DNA of 24,719 bases from Rhodocollybia butyracea (lineage: Eukaryota > Basidiomycota > Agaricomycetes > Agaricales > Omphalotaceae), in assembly GCA_015501585.1 (NCBI GenBank), contig JADNRY010000829.1, forward strand, positions 1 through 24,719, given 5' to 3'. Positions 1 through 10,837 of the stretch are shown here, piece after piece. Position numbers and translations under genes: made by a program. The stretch's first letter is position 1. Each line of letters opens with the position of its first letter. The notes beneath the pieces were generated by a model, which worked only from the letters and a program-made list of their open reading frames with translations, had not been told where the DNA came from and did no database searches.

Positions 1-1456
1 GTGGGTCAGAGCTGCTTTCGGTCTAGGCCGACCATGGTCTTCAGTTACTGCGTCACGGAAAGGCACCAGCGGAGTTTTGTTTTCAGAGATGAAGACTTTC
101 TGCGAAAACGCATTCTCCCCTTTCGAGGTCGTTTGAGAACCTTTCACGTTCTGGTTGGATGTAGGGGCAGATACATCCTTGACACCGAAAACTGGTCTGG
201 AGCTAGATGTCAATGATAGCGGTTTATTTTCGGGATCGATAAAAGGTGTGAACTACGGACAGTCAACAAGTAAATAATCTCCGGCCGCGATGAAACTCAC
301 CGCAGATTTCTTTTCTTTTCTTTGCGGTCCAGGGTTCTCGTCGACAAACGGACGGAAGGCTGGAGGGAAATAAAATGAGTATATATAGCATACACAGCAC
401 AATTGACTGAACCTGCTGAATTACTCGTTCCACTCTGGAATGCGGTTGGGGGAGAAGGAGTAAGTCTAGGCATAGAAACCGGCTCAACCTTCCTTACAGG
501 CGCATGTTTACTACCCATGCGTATCGTCCTGTCCGGAGAGTTGTACATGCCGAAAACATCTTCTAGAGCCTCCGCGTATTTATCGTCACAGTCGGTTCTC
601 CTCCCATCATACTCTTCCGCTTGACGAACCTTACTGTCAAATCAACCGCTATCATCAAGTGGCGCGGATGAGTAGCGGACTGAAGGAAACAAGGCGATTG
701 GACAGGAAAGAACTGGCCATTCCTTTCGAAGAAGACCCATTGACCGAGTTCTAGCTTCTTCGATGCAAAATTCGCCTGTCTTTTCAGTGTATAGAAGCGA
801 CATATCGAAACGAAGCTTTTCGGGACGCTTTCCTGGAGGAGGTGGAGCTAGCATCGTTGCATAGCGTGAAGCCGCAGTTGATTGTCGGGGAGATGAAGCC
901 GCCGTTACATGCGGTTTAGAGCTGCCTTGGGGTGCAGAAGATTTCTCCTTGTTTCGTTGTCGGAAGTCTGCATATCGCGCTTTCAATCGTTCCATAGGAC
1001 GCGCTTGGCGCTTTATGCCTGCTCGAAAGATTTGGTCGGCATCGTCGACTCTGTTTGATTTGAGCAAGTGATTTTCAAGAATTTAGATGAATACTCACCT
1101 TCCAACAGTTCTAGCACGAGAGCATACTCTTCGTACAATAAAGAATACGATACTCCAAAGCCTTTCTTCCAAAGCTGCGAATATATGCCAATAGCTGATC
1201 TTTGGCTAAGTCTATTCGCATATAGCGTCCAGAGTTTCAGGTATCTGAGATCGGTCTTATATGATTCGTCGTTCTTGAACTTTCTAGTGGCTTCGTCGAG
1301 CAATTGCGATAGCCTGGAATTGGGGTCATTATCATCAAAATTGGCTCGAGTCCAATGAACAAATTCGACGTAAACGGCCAGGGGATCTTCTTCGAGCTCG
1401 ATGTTTGCAATTCTTTGCTGATATTTTTGGCGCTGGTTCTTGAGGTCGTCCGCCAT
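1..1456 (-). CDS. BUB1/Mad3-family spindle checkpoint protein, 5' part (gene continues beyond the left edge)
   Basis: This protein monitors kinetochore attachment and restrains the anaphase-promoting complex. The first exon (1456-1099) starts MADDLKNQRQ and carries the Mad3/BUB1 homology region, a TPR-like helical domain. Its hallmarks are DPLAVYVEFVHWTRANF, DLRYLKLWTLYA and the next-exon segment DADQIFRAGIKRQARPMERL (from 1048). The typical EKLRFDMSLLYTE and EEARTRSMGLL blocks follow, then EDVFGMYNSPDRT, FRPFVDENPG and FTPFIDPENKPL. Introns at 1049-1098, 360-412 and 253-300 are well supported. The one near 620-690 is ambiguous: either GTTCTT or GTTTCC could be the donor, with different acceptors. 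No KEN motif is visible in the part present, so it could be BUB1 or a combined MadBub rather than Mad3. The kinase domain that would decide this lies outside the window. Confidence 0.9.
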
Positions 1457-1974
1457 GACGATCGTTTAGACGATTTGAGCGCTCAACATTTGCGTGAGCA
1501 TCATGTGATCGAAACAAGCGCTCACTAATGTAGCTGGTTCATGACATCCGAATCATTTACGATTTACATCAGGGCTACGCTGGACCACCACAGCAATTCC
1601 AGGAACTCTTATGAAAGGGAAGCACACGTATCTCGTCGAGATGTCTCCCGAAACTTCTTGGCAGTGGGCACTCTGAATCGAGGTCGGTCTGCGAAGGAGC
1701 GGTCAGCGGCAGTGGCTTGCGAAGAGTAGACATAATGATTGTCTACTTATTTCAAGGGCGAAGAGGGATAAATAAGATATTCTCAATCAGAGATGACAAC
1801 AGAAGGGCGACCGTTGTACATATGGTGGTTCATAACAGAAATGGCTTGAGGGTTTCAACTTGCATAAACGTGTGGCGAAGGAGTGCTTAGAACCAATAAT
1901 ATGATTCAAAACCAACAGGTTTGAGTAGGGAAGAATGTGCCATTTCATATTTCATCGCTGGGTCTCAATAATGG
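1457..1974. other. Divergent intergenic region between the checkpoint gene and the kinase-like gene
   Basis: No convincing coding sequence is visible on either strand. The region must hold the promoter of the minus-strand BUB1/Mad3 gene and probably the upstream DNA of the plus-strand kinase-like gene. I see no clear TATA box or repeat. Confidence 0.5.
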
Positions 1975-3386
1975 ATGCATTTTTCAATCCCCGATGTCTG
2001 CTCTTGGCAAGTCGCTGCCACGGACGCCAATGCTCTTCCGCAAACCGACGCTGAAGCACAATCTCTTAATCTAGAATACGCAAGGCTGGAGGATTATGAA
2101 GAATTCTGGCGCGATCATTACCACTGGCTCAAAGACAAAGGCTACCAGCTTCGCCCGCGATACACCCTGATTGGGTTCACTCATGGAAGGGGACCAAAAA
2201 CCAAGTCATACGCTCTCTGGAGATTCGAAGATCATCATGTTGCTCCGGTGAGCACTGTCTGACTCAACTTCATAACATACTTATGTTTTTAGCACCCACT
2301 GCTTATGGATGCGGTTCGCATTCGAGACCAGAAAGTCGTGATGCTCAGGCGTCCAGACCCAGAATCCCTGTCTGACGAGCGCAAAATTGGACGTCTTTTC
2401 TCCTCCGAGTCCACAATCTCCGATACTCGAAATCATTGTGTGCCCATTACGAAACACTTGAACTCGATACGCCAGATCCTGACGGGCGAAATCTTATTGT
2501 TGTGATGCCCTGTTTGGTCCGTTGGGAAATCATTCTTGAGGAATTTAATTCTGTAGGGGAAGTAGTCGATTTTTGCGGCCAAATCTTTGAGGTGTGATCA
2601 TCGTACTCTACTTTGTGAGGGTGTCCTTCTGACTCGCACGATAAGGGTTTGCAATTTATGCATAGCTTGAATGTCGCACACAAGTTCGTCTTCTCTTCGG
2701 GCACGCTACAATTACCTATAACCAATTATAGTGACGCCAAAGACACAAATATTATGATGGACTGGTACCCAATGTTTAAAAGCCCTCCACATCCGTTCCA
2801 CCCATATAAGAAGCGCGATTGGAGTGGAAATTCCAAGCCCCGTAGTCGTACTCTGCATCCTATCAAGTATTACTGGATCGACTACGACATGTCCAAGCAG
2901 TATGAACCCAATTCTTCCCCCCTGCAACCCCCTGGTTATGGGGGTGACCAGTCAGTGCCTGAATTTCGCAGAACTGAGCTGTGTAATCCATTCAAGGTGG
3001 ATGTTTATTGCGCTGGCAATGTTATTCGCACTAATTTCCTGGCGGTGAGTTATTCAGTTTCCTACTTGTCCCAGAATATCACTTACAGAGGATTGTAGGG
3101 CATTCAACATTTTGTGGAACCAAGAGACAACCTGGAATTCTTGAACAGCCTCATTTCTGACATGACCCACGATGATCCACTGAAGCGACCGAGCACGGAT
3201 GAGGTTGTTTCTCGTTTCACGGAACTTTGCAAGGGCTTGCATTGGTGGCAGTTGCGATCTCGAGTCCCACCCAAGAACGAGCACCCATTAATGCGCCTCT
3301 TCTTAACTCCTACTCATTGGGTGAAACAGGTGGCGTACATTCTTCTGCGAATACCGGCGGTGCCAGACTATAGGAAGCGGAACTGA
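1975..3386 (+). CDS. Agaricomycete kinase-like protein with an apparent frameshift
   Basis: This belongs to the large, divergent protein-kinase-like family common in mushroom genomes. Five exons are inferred: 1975-2247, 2293-2591, 2646-2683, 2732-3044 and 3099-3386. Landmarks are WRDHYHWLKDKGYQLRPRY, HPLLMDAVRIRD, SDERKIGRLFSSE, RNHCVPI, GEVVDFCGQIFE, GLQFMHSLNVAH, then across an intron NDAKDTNIMMD (catalytic loop), KYYWIDYDMS in the DFG position and DDPLKRPSTDEV near the end. The ATP-lysine position reads VVMLRRP with no lysine, the catalytic triplet is H-N-D instead of H-R-D, and DFG is DYD, so activity is doubtful. Near 2446-2450 one base seems missing: the frame changes between VPI and ETLELDTPDP. 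Downstream coding is clean. The start is tentative, because an upstream exon is possible. A decayed partial copy lies at about 7300-8012. Confidence 0.78.
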
Positions 3387-4249
3387 TTTTCATCTCGGTT
3401 TTTGTTTTTTTGTATCATCGCATGCTAATACTATGTGTTTTGGACGTGACTCAGAGGATTCGCCTGTTGTGGCATGCAGTGGAGAACCACAAAGATGTGT
3501 TCGTCATGCTCAAGTCCGAAAATATCACATTTTCCAAACCTCGACATGTCTTTAACTGGTAAACATCAGTGGAAGTATTCAACCGGCGTGATAGTCACAG
3601 TGAAGGAAGAATGGTTGTGTTTTTTGCGGCTTCACTAGCTAAGGCTTATGTGCATCCGCAGACTTCAACTCGAACTGGCCTTAGACTGGTTTAAGTGCCC
3701 CACTTCAACGAAGTCACATCAACCTTGTATCAGCAGGAGAAAAAATTGGAAGCATATCCTGTACAAAAGAAGGATGGTTCCAAATTTCTTCTTAGGAAGC
3801 TCGCTCTCTGAATGGCCACCCTTTCCTGTTGTCCTTGAGAAAGAACTCGGTGGTATTATGCTAATAAGCCTGGCCAAATCGTCATCCAATGGGTTTCTTT
3901 TCTTGTCATCAGCGTCCAACATAGCGATGATACGTCGAAGAACATTGAGCTGAATTAACGGCCGATCAATACCTATGTTGGGATTTTATAACATACCCTT
4001 CAAGGAGAACCTTCCACGCCACTTTTTTTCAGTAACAAGAGACATTGACTCGGATCAAAAGAAACTTATAGACTTCCCTCTTATCGTCTCCAAAGAACCA
4101 ATTGGTAGTCGGAATACTTTGATTTACTTTGTCTTTGCCATGCGTCCGCCACCTGCTCTTATGCGGGCGCAGGTATGGAAACGGATATGATGTGTCTAAC
4201 GGTTTGCCAGACATCGAATGAAACCATGTAAACTTGCTATGTATGTATC
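3387..4249. other. Unresolved stretch with exon-like pieces, no identifiable gene
   Basis: Several short pieces look spliced but do not join into a recognised protein. On the plus strand a piece from about 3613 could splice (about 3650 to 3694) into VPHFNEVTSTLYQQEKKLEA and end at a stop near 3811. On the minus strand, 3955-3719 reads LNVLRRIIAMLDADDKKRNP and then PLDDDLARLISIIPPSSF; a canonical-looking GTATGT...TTCAG intron lies immediately upstream (about 3956-4001), but its phase does not fit the next exon. These may be the remains of one or two dead genes. No domain is recognisable. Confidence 0.25.
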
Positions 4250-4755
4250 TCACTCTTTAGAATGATATGCCCTGTCATAGAAGCTTTTCGAGAAAGCAAG
4301 ACATGTTAGCGTATGTAGAATACATTCAACTAGCTTTTGGGACATTACTCACAATTTTGAATAGCTAGTAAGATTGTCTGATGAATTGTAGGCCAACAAG
4401 TTTCGCAATAGCTTCACCAAAACCTCTTCTCCTTTATTCTGACCGAGCCAAGTATACTCGAGAGAATGTAAGTATAGCAGAAGAGAGACGAGAATATGAC
4501 AACTAGGCTTGATTTGAATTTCGGACGTGAAATTTGATTTTGAGGTTGTCCAGCGAGGTGAAGGCACGCACTCGCCACTGAATGGAGTTTGTTGATGTTG
4601 GCACATCTCGGTCGATATCTTGAAGAACATACCTCATTCTTGCCCTTGAATGACTGCCAGTACGCCTCCAGCTAAGAGGAACTAACACGGGTCCCATAGC
4701 TGGCGCATGATCATCTACCAGTGTGTACGATTTTGATTTTGACTTGATAGACTCC
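4250..4755 (-). CDS. Unidentified spliced-looking gene fragment
   Basis: The minus strand shows a plausible exon from about 4755, starting after a TGTAG acceptor, with SKSYTLVDDHAPAMGPVLVP and SWRRTGSHSRARMR and a GTATGT donor following. Later comes a reading containing HILVSLLLYLHSLEYTWLGQ, then KGEEVLVKLLRNLLAYNSSD. A GTGAGT donor at 4352 and an AAAAG acceptor at 4284 lead to a short last exon FYDRAYHSKE with a stop at 4250-4252. The connection between the two halves (around 4560-4640) is unclear and may need an intron or a frame change. I do not recognise the family. It could be the tail of a decayed gene. Confidence 0.25.
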
Positions 4756-5033
4756 TACATCGTGGTGTAAGAAGCTCTGCGCGTTGTAAAAAGCTTCGTT
4801 AAATTTATGTATGTAGATACAGCAGAGAATAGTAGAGATAAAAGAACAACAACGAAAGCAAAATTAGACAGAGATAGACATATGTTTGCATCCCATTGGT
4901 GTGCCAGCCCAAATATTATATTATTCATCAAGAACGATGGACGTTTAGGCAGACCGTATGAACATATCTGTAAAAGCAAGGTCGACATGTTTTCTTTTCG
5001 ACAGGCAAAAAAAAAACTGACATCTTTGTAAAT
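4756..5033. other. AT-rich stretch without a supported gene
   Basis: Only open frames of low-complexity composition are present on either strand. Nothing recognisable is seen. The region probably holds the 3' end of the neighbouring minus-strand gene that stops at 5034. Confidence 0.4.
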
Positions 5034-6592
5034 TCAAGCGCAGCGCTTAGCGCTAGTTTTTATACGGATTGTAATTCCATAGCCATCACTCTCCTCGTAC
5101 CCACCAGAATGGCTGTTTTGATTTCCACCACTGTGAGCAGATGCGAGATCCCAGTTACCATCAGCATAAACAGGGCCATATGGACCAGGAACACCAGAAA
5201 CGCGTAATCGCCATTCTCTCCGTAAAATTTTCCACCTGTACGAGTTCGATATCTGGGATCAGGTGGCGACGGAAGAGGGTAGAGTCCGTTTCCTGGTGCA
5301 AAATGAAAATGGTAATGAGTGGCATTGTTGAAATTCTCCTTGATCGAATTGTCGACATTTGAGAAAGTAGATGAGGAACTCCGACATGACTATTCCTGAA
5401 AGAAACGTTGCGTTGGAACGTTGGTGCAAAGGGGGAGATGGCGGAAGCACCTGCAACGGCGTTCTCCGTGTTCATATGAGGATTGTCGTGTTGGGGGTGC
5501 ATAATGGAGAAACGGGTTCCTCGGGTTACGGTGGGTAAGATAAGGAGTAGCGGGTGACGTTTTGTGGAGCGAGTACTGAAGGAATGTCTCTGTCATCTGA
5601 GAAAACATCTCTACCAGTGGACGAATTGTGTTGCGCGCGGCCAGATATAGGTGAAGGGACCGAATAATTCAACTTCACATGGCGAGCTGAGGACAGACGG
5701 AAAGAGAGGAGGGTCTGAAGTAGCTCTACTTCGAGAACATCAAGGTCGTTGAGACAAATCTTGTACGTCCCTTCAACTGATGTCGTGCGCTTGAGCTAAG
5801 AAACATAAGAGCACTTCCAATGTACTTAGATCAAAATCAAACAAATGACACACAGATGCTTCAAAGACCTATAAACAATGACAATTTTTTGAATTCGACA
5901 AATGAAAAGCATCGAAAAAATGGAAAGCACCTGGAATGTAATCAACATGTTATGTAGCTGGCCTTTTAGCAGAGTCATATCTGGCTAAAAGAGCCACGTC
6001 TTCGCAGGCGCAAGATACCAGACTTGAATGTATGCGCTGACCTTGGCGCTGACTGCCCTTGATAAGACTGAATAGTAATACTTTGAGGATCCTGATCAAA
6101 GAATTAGAGTTGAAATATTATTGATGACTGAAAAATAAGCTTACTGCTCAAGCATTTGTTCAGTTTCGCTTAACGTAGTATCGGGTAACGACATCTCCGA
6201 TGCAGTGTAAACCAAAGTGCAAACGTCAGATGCAACTTCTGCGTCCTTGCTATCTCCCTAATATCGGTGGAAGTACTATGCTGTAGTCTAACAACCAAGT
6301 AGACATACCCGAGTAGCCTCGTGGATCTCTACAGCTTTGGCAGAAAGTCGTCCTAGAATTGACTTCGAGGTGCTCATGGCTTTGAGAACATTTAACACAT
6401 TGTTGGAGAGATCCGAGGGAGTTTGTGCAGGCGATGTTTCTTTGGCTTCTGTTCAAGTTGAGTCCATCAACATAAAAGTTTTGGGACATTGCTGGATGGA
6501 TATTTACGACCAGCAATAAAAATGGCTTGCAATCTGGGATGTGAGTCTGTCCCAAGGTCTGTCCAAAAGTGATGTCGAATGGTGTCGGTCAT
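5034..6592 (-). CDS. Probable MLKL-N-terminal-like (four-helix) basidiomycete protein, several frame breaks
   Basis: The start ATG is at 6592. Well-phased exons are 6592-6508, 6448-6309, 6257-6145 and 6091-5931, giving MTDTIRHHFWTDLG, NVLKAMSTSKSILGRLSAKA, DAEVASDVCTLVYTASEMSL and ETEQMLEQILKVL, then ACEDVALLARY and LLKGQLHNMLITFQ. This amphipathic helical pattern matches what I know of the MLKL-NTD-like domain of mushroom proteins, a membrane-acting or signalling helical bundle. A tiny exon (VFEAS, from 5868) and an exon from 5795 follow. The C-terminal part has the typical NSHVGVP / STFSNVDNSIKENFNNATHY pattern, a Gly/Pro/Tyr-rich region and ends GYGITIRIKTSAKRCA. Frame changes are needed near 5977, 5495, 5372 and 5205. 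The family assignment is an inference from pattern; the gene may be dead or the sequence imperfect. Confidence 0.5.
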
Positions 6593-6620
6593 ATTTGGGG
6601 ACATATGCAGCAAGTGAAAA

Positions 6621-6965
6621 TAAACACCCAAAGTAAATAAGGCAACGTTTTAAGGCGGCGCTCTTATATCTTGTAACTCCTAGTAGAAAGCTAAGATACT
6701 GTAGCTTTTACGGCCCGGGTGACCAGAATGGATCAAATGGATCCCGTTATTTTGAGGATTTGACCCTGTAGCTGATCCGCAGAACGCTGTGTCTCGAAAG
6801 GATGCATGTCTCAAATCAGTCATATGTACCAAATGAAGGACAGCCAAGGATCTGTGCAAGCTAAGTTAAGAGGTAAAAGCTTAAGACCTATTTATTGCTC
6901 CTGAAATGACGGCGTCTAAATAGTGAAACCATTGAGCGAATGGGCGAAGGAACTACTCACACTCT
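6621..6965. repeat. Left arm of a ~350-bp inverted repeat
   Basis: This arm matches the reverse complement of about 10990-11340. By eye the first 60 bases differ at one position, the block 6757-6816 at two, and the block 6817-6876 at none. Differences include short extra segments around 6715 and 6735 in this arm. A 24-base segment present in the right arm (about 11046-11070) is missing here near 6902. The outer end (6621) is 29 bp from the start codon of the minus-strand MLKL-like gene. A short sequence like the arm's own GTTAAGAGGTAAAAGCTTAA recurs just inside it at about 6976. Confidence 0.9.
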
Positions 6966-7300
6966 ACTCACCCATGTAAGAGGTAAAAAGCTTAAATCAT
7001 ACTTACCAGCACGCCACCCACCCTGCCCATTTTTTGGACGCTATTGATCCGAGGAGCCGACTTTCGGAACCAATTCCGAGTCAGATAGCGTCCAGAAATG
7101 GATTTATTTTGGTCGCGTTTGGTTCGGGCTGCACCTCGACCTCACGCCTATCAATAGGCGTAAGCCTGGTAAGATGGGCCAGGATGCCCTTTAAGTTGTG
7201 GCTTTCCCTACATCGCGAGCATTTCCGCGAATAAGTACGACGTTGCTGCAAGAATTTACCGAAATGCCGCGTATGTCTGGCATAACAAAGAAGGTGTACT
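6966..7300. other. Non-coding spacer inside the inverted-repeat unit
   Basis: No supported gene. It contains a 10-bp perfect inverted repeat (7035-7044 TGGACGCTAT with 7085-7094 ATAGCGTCCA, spacer of 40) and a small palindrome around 7147. The right end runs into the decayed kinase copy. Confidence 0.4.
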
Positions 7301-8012
7301 GACCTCAGGCGTTCAAACCTAGAATCCATGTCTGACGAGCTTAAAATCCGAGCCCACGTTAATGCATTGGAAATAACTGCGTGCCATATACGAAACACTT
7401 GAGCATTCTATAGTATGGGAAATAATTCTATACAAGTTTGCACTAAGTATTCGCCTGTGAACAAACGTATCGAGTCTGCCTAGGGGAGACAAGGGAGTGA
7501 TTTTTGCGGCCAAATCTTGGACATTGTGAGAGCGTCGTTCTGACTCGCACGAGACAGGGCTTGCAATTCATGCATGGTTTGAACGTCGCCCACAAGTTCG
7601 TCTTCTCTTCGTGCACGCTACAATTATCTATAGCCAATTATAGTGACGCCAAAAACACAAATATCATGGTGGACTGGTCCACATCCGTTACCATCTAAGA
7701 AGCACGGCTGGAACAGAAGTTCCAAGCCTCGCAGTCGTACTCTCCGTCCTATCAAGTATTACTGGATTGACTATGTCCAAGCGGTATGAACCCAAATTTC
7801 TCCTGCAGCCCCTGGTAATGGGGGCGAGCTGTGTAATCATTCAAGGTGAACGTTCAGCGTTATTCGCACTACTTTCTTGGCGGTGAGTTATTCAGTTTCC
7901 CACTCATCTCAGAATGTCACTTACATTCCACATTTTGCTGAACCATGCGACAACCTGAAATCCTTGAACAGACATGACCCACGATGATCCACTGAAGCGA
8001 CCGAGCATGGAT
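7300..8012 (+). pseudogene. Decayed partial duplicate of the kinase-like gene at 1975-3386
   Basis: The segment tracks the upstream kinase-like gene from its SDERKIG region through the catalytic loop to DDPLKRPS. It has many substitutions and several deletions, for example around 7680, 7770 and 7830, so no frame survives. The intron inside the catalytic loop and the GTGAGTTATTCAG intron are both still present, so this is a segmental DNA copy and not a processed retrocopy. Recognisable pieces include GLQFMHGLNVAH at about 7557 and the DDPLKRPS equivalent near 7982-8010. The 5' boundary is blurred; the 3' similarity stops at about 8012. Confidence 0.85.
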
Positions 8013-8396
8013 AGTAAAACGCTAGTAAACGGCGAGTCGATCATTGATCGCCAGATATCAGGTTTGGTGGCATATTATCATCGTGGAAGTTAAGCGCTTA
8101 CATAATCACTGTGTGCGTCAATCAACTCATTCTTCCTTGCACTCGCCCTCACCTTTTCCTTTATTTTTGTTGTATCTCATAACAACCTCTCAGTTAGACT
8201 CTGAGTCTACGCACATTTTTTTTCCTACTCAGCAACTGCAAAAATAATCAACCTCTTCCATTTGCTTGGCACCGAGCTTTTTTTCATCTGATCACAACAC
8301 CTTCCCGCTCTGAATTCCTCGCCTTAAATCGCATTTCTTTTATTAAAAGGTATTTTCAGCTACTCCGGAATTTTCTGTCTGCTAATCTCCTAAGAT
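8013..8396. promoter_or_regulatory. Probable promoter/leader of the Ser/Pro-rich gene
   Basis: This is a non-coding stretch rich in C and T on the plus strand (for example 8130-8200 and 8270-8340). Pyrimidine-rich leaders of this kind often precede fungal start codons. It ends directly at the ATG at 8397. The assignment rests on position and composition only. Confidence 0.35.
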
Positions 8397-10682
8397 ATGC
8401 AGTTTTATGTGGGCAATATGGACATCGAGGAAGAGGAATCGCTTTTCGGCTCTCCTCCGACCTCTCCTCGTATAGGTAGGTCACCGTCACCGACGTTAGC
8501 CCTGCCCAGCACTAGCGGGAGCGTTGTAAATTTACAAAATGTGGGGACCATTGCACTTCCTGGTTCCCATTACAATTCTGAACTTTCCATGAATCCATTA
8601 GCCTTGCCTTTAAACTGTCTTCCTCCAGAAGCAGCTTCTCGGCCTCCGGCCCATCTTCAAACCAACTTTACCCATCTTGCGGGTCAGACTTGGTCGCCCC
8701 AGGCGTCAACGTCATCTACGCCATCCAGCTCACGTGCTTCTTCGCAAGGACCAAGCCAATCAAAAGGAAAGAGAGGCAAACGCAGACGCGCTGACGATGA
8801 ACCTCTCATACGCCGTCCACCACCAGAAATTCCATTGCCCGATCCGACTGCCCTGTCCCGCCCAACTGGCTTCGGAGCCAGTCTGCGTTACTGGGTCATG
8901 CTGGTCTCGTAGGTGGTGTAAAGCCTGCAACACTTTCCAACCGACACTCTCGCGGATCCACCTCAGTGAATCCAATCGTCATTGATGACGATCAGCGCGA
9001 GCATTCTTCCAGACACCGCCAACCAGCCTCGCACCACATTTATCCTAATCTTCCCACTCCTCCTATCGACGAAATTGTTCAAATCCTCATAGGGCAACGC
9101 GAGGTTTTTACTCTACTTCAAGACATTCTCAACCTCATGGAGACAAGCTCTCCTTTGTCTCACCACAGTGCATCGGACCCCGCGTTTAAGAAACGCAAGT
9201 TAGGTACAGCTGCCGCTTGGGAGGTCCCGCATCCCGGAGAAGGGTCTCGTGACTATAGGGACAAAGACAAAGGAAAGCAACTCATATCCCGACTTGTCTC
9301 GCTGATTAAATCTGCTTCTCGCACCGCTGCCCTTCGGAGGTACCTAGCGAAGGATCGTTCGTCAAAGCTGATGGGGAGCCAAGAGGCGGGTTTGATAAAG
9401 GAACTGGAGCACGCAATGCCCAAGGTAGATGGTCACTATAGGCCCGAGACCGTTCATTATGGCTTGCCTGACATCCCTTCGCAGGACATCTTGACCGATG
9501 CGAGCAATAGTCCAGTAAAAACCTTGAACCCATCTGCTTTCCCGCCCCTGACTCCTGAATCATCGCCGTTCGACGATCTGCTGGCCTCGTTACTCACAGT
9601 AAATACGAGCTCGATACAATCGGGAGACAGTTCGTCAAGCGTTAGTTCACTCTTCACGAACACCACACACGAGTCTACTCCAGAACTCGACCAGGCAGTT
9701 CTAGATAATTGGATGTCAATCTTCGAAACATTCCAAATGTCTAACTCCAGTGAACAACTGGCGCCTTTTGCTTCGGCCTCCTTTTGTGCTTCCGGCGTAC
9801 AGGGGGGTTTTTCGCAGGAGGCAGATTCCAGTTGCCAAGCCTCTTCTTTGGCTTTTACCAATGAGGCCGCTTCGTTCCCCGACTTCTCACTAGACTTTGG
9901 CTCTTGGAATGGTTTTCCTACTGAAACACAGTATCAAGGACCTCCAGCGCACAGCGTTGATCTATTTTCTCCAACTGCAGGAACAGACGTAGCCTTACAG
10001 TCACTTTCCCCTGATTTAGGTCCAAACATGAATTCTAGCCAGCTCGACATATCTATACGTCTCCTTCATACCCGAGTAGCTTTAGTGCGTCAAGTGGCAC
10101 GCCATCGCTAGTCTACTCGCCGATACTGTCTTCGAGTTCAATCGGGGATGCAGAGCTCCGAACGCCTATACTTCCGAGAGCGGAATTGTATACTCCGACA
10201 ATCTTACCGCAACTGGGCAGGGTGAAGATAGTCTTTTCAATGACGTGATAGATGGAATGGGACATGATGGCAGCGCAGATATTTTAATGGGACTGGTTGA
10301 AGGTCGACAAGGTAGGCGGTGGTGCCCTATTAGGTTTATCATGCCTCCTGATTTCCCGTTAAATCAAGATCACGGAAAAACACAAGACTTTTCCATAGCC
10401 CCGTTAAGCGCTTTCCTTCCGGCGCTCGTCGCGGCCACCGTACAACCAACAATACAACCTCCAGCACCACCAGTCAGCGCGGGAACGTCTTCGGTCTTCA
10501 CACCGCCTGTAGTGAGACCTTTTCAACCGTCGGATCGCAGCTCCAACAAAGCGGAGCTCTTGAAACGTGCGCGGGAGAGGCGCGCGCAGCTAGCGGAAGA
10601 GGTTGTGAAAGCTCGTACGCAGTTGTGGGAGACTACAATTGAACACGGGGTGTTGACCCGCCTTGCAAAACTTTACACATAG
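8397..10682 (+). pseudogene. Long Ser/Pro-rich protein gene of unknown function, broken by about three frameshifts
   Basis: The first frame (8397 to about 8878) starts with an acidic segment (EEEESLFGSPPTSPRIG), continues NVGTIALPGSHYNSEL and has a basic GKRGKRRR cluster resembling a nuclear localisation signal. The frame then changes by one base near 8878, and coding continues to about 10060 with VNPIVIDDD, KKRKLG, YRPETVHYGLPDIP and the Ser/Thr-rich FPPLTPESSPFDDLLASLL. A second change near 10058 gives SPSYPSSFSASSGTPSLVYS and PRAELYTPTILPQLGR. A third near 10222 leads to EDSLFNDVIDGMGHDG, PPDFPL and the helical end RARERRAQLAEEVVKARTQL with a stop at 10680-10682. Each break is fixed by a single missing or extra base, so the gene is either recently dead or misassembled. 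I know no function. It lies wholly between the inverted arms and could be cargo of an element. Confidence 0.6.
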
Positions 10683-10837
10683 TTGTCATCGCTGATGTAC
10701 TGTGACCTTGTACTACGCAATGTCCAATGTTTGCAAAGCATCATTATTGCTGTGAGTTTCATCTTCGCTGCAGGTTTGAGCTGTTGTTCTCAAGGCCTTT
10801 GAATTCTCGCGCGCGATTTTAGAGTGACACGTTAAAC

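Noticed and set aside
4755..5031. Overlapping open frames on both strands around 4755-5031.
   Set aside because: AT-rich, no splice or domain support on either strand.
7035..7094. 10-bp inverted repeat considered as the ends of a tiny transposon.
   Set aside because: Only 60 bp overall, no flanking direct repeat, and no second copy in the window.
9306..9861. Minus-strand open frames of 85 and 134 codons within the Ser/Pro-rich gene.
   Set aside because: Antisense shadows; the plus strand has the Ser/Pro-rich composition and continuous reading between breaks.
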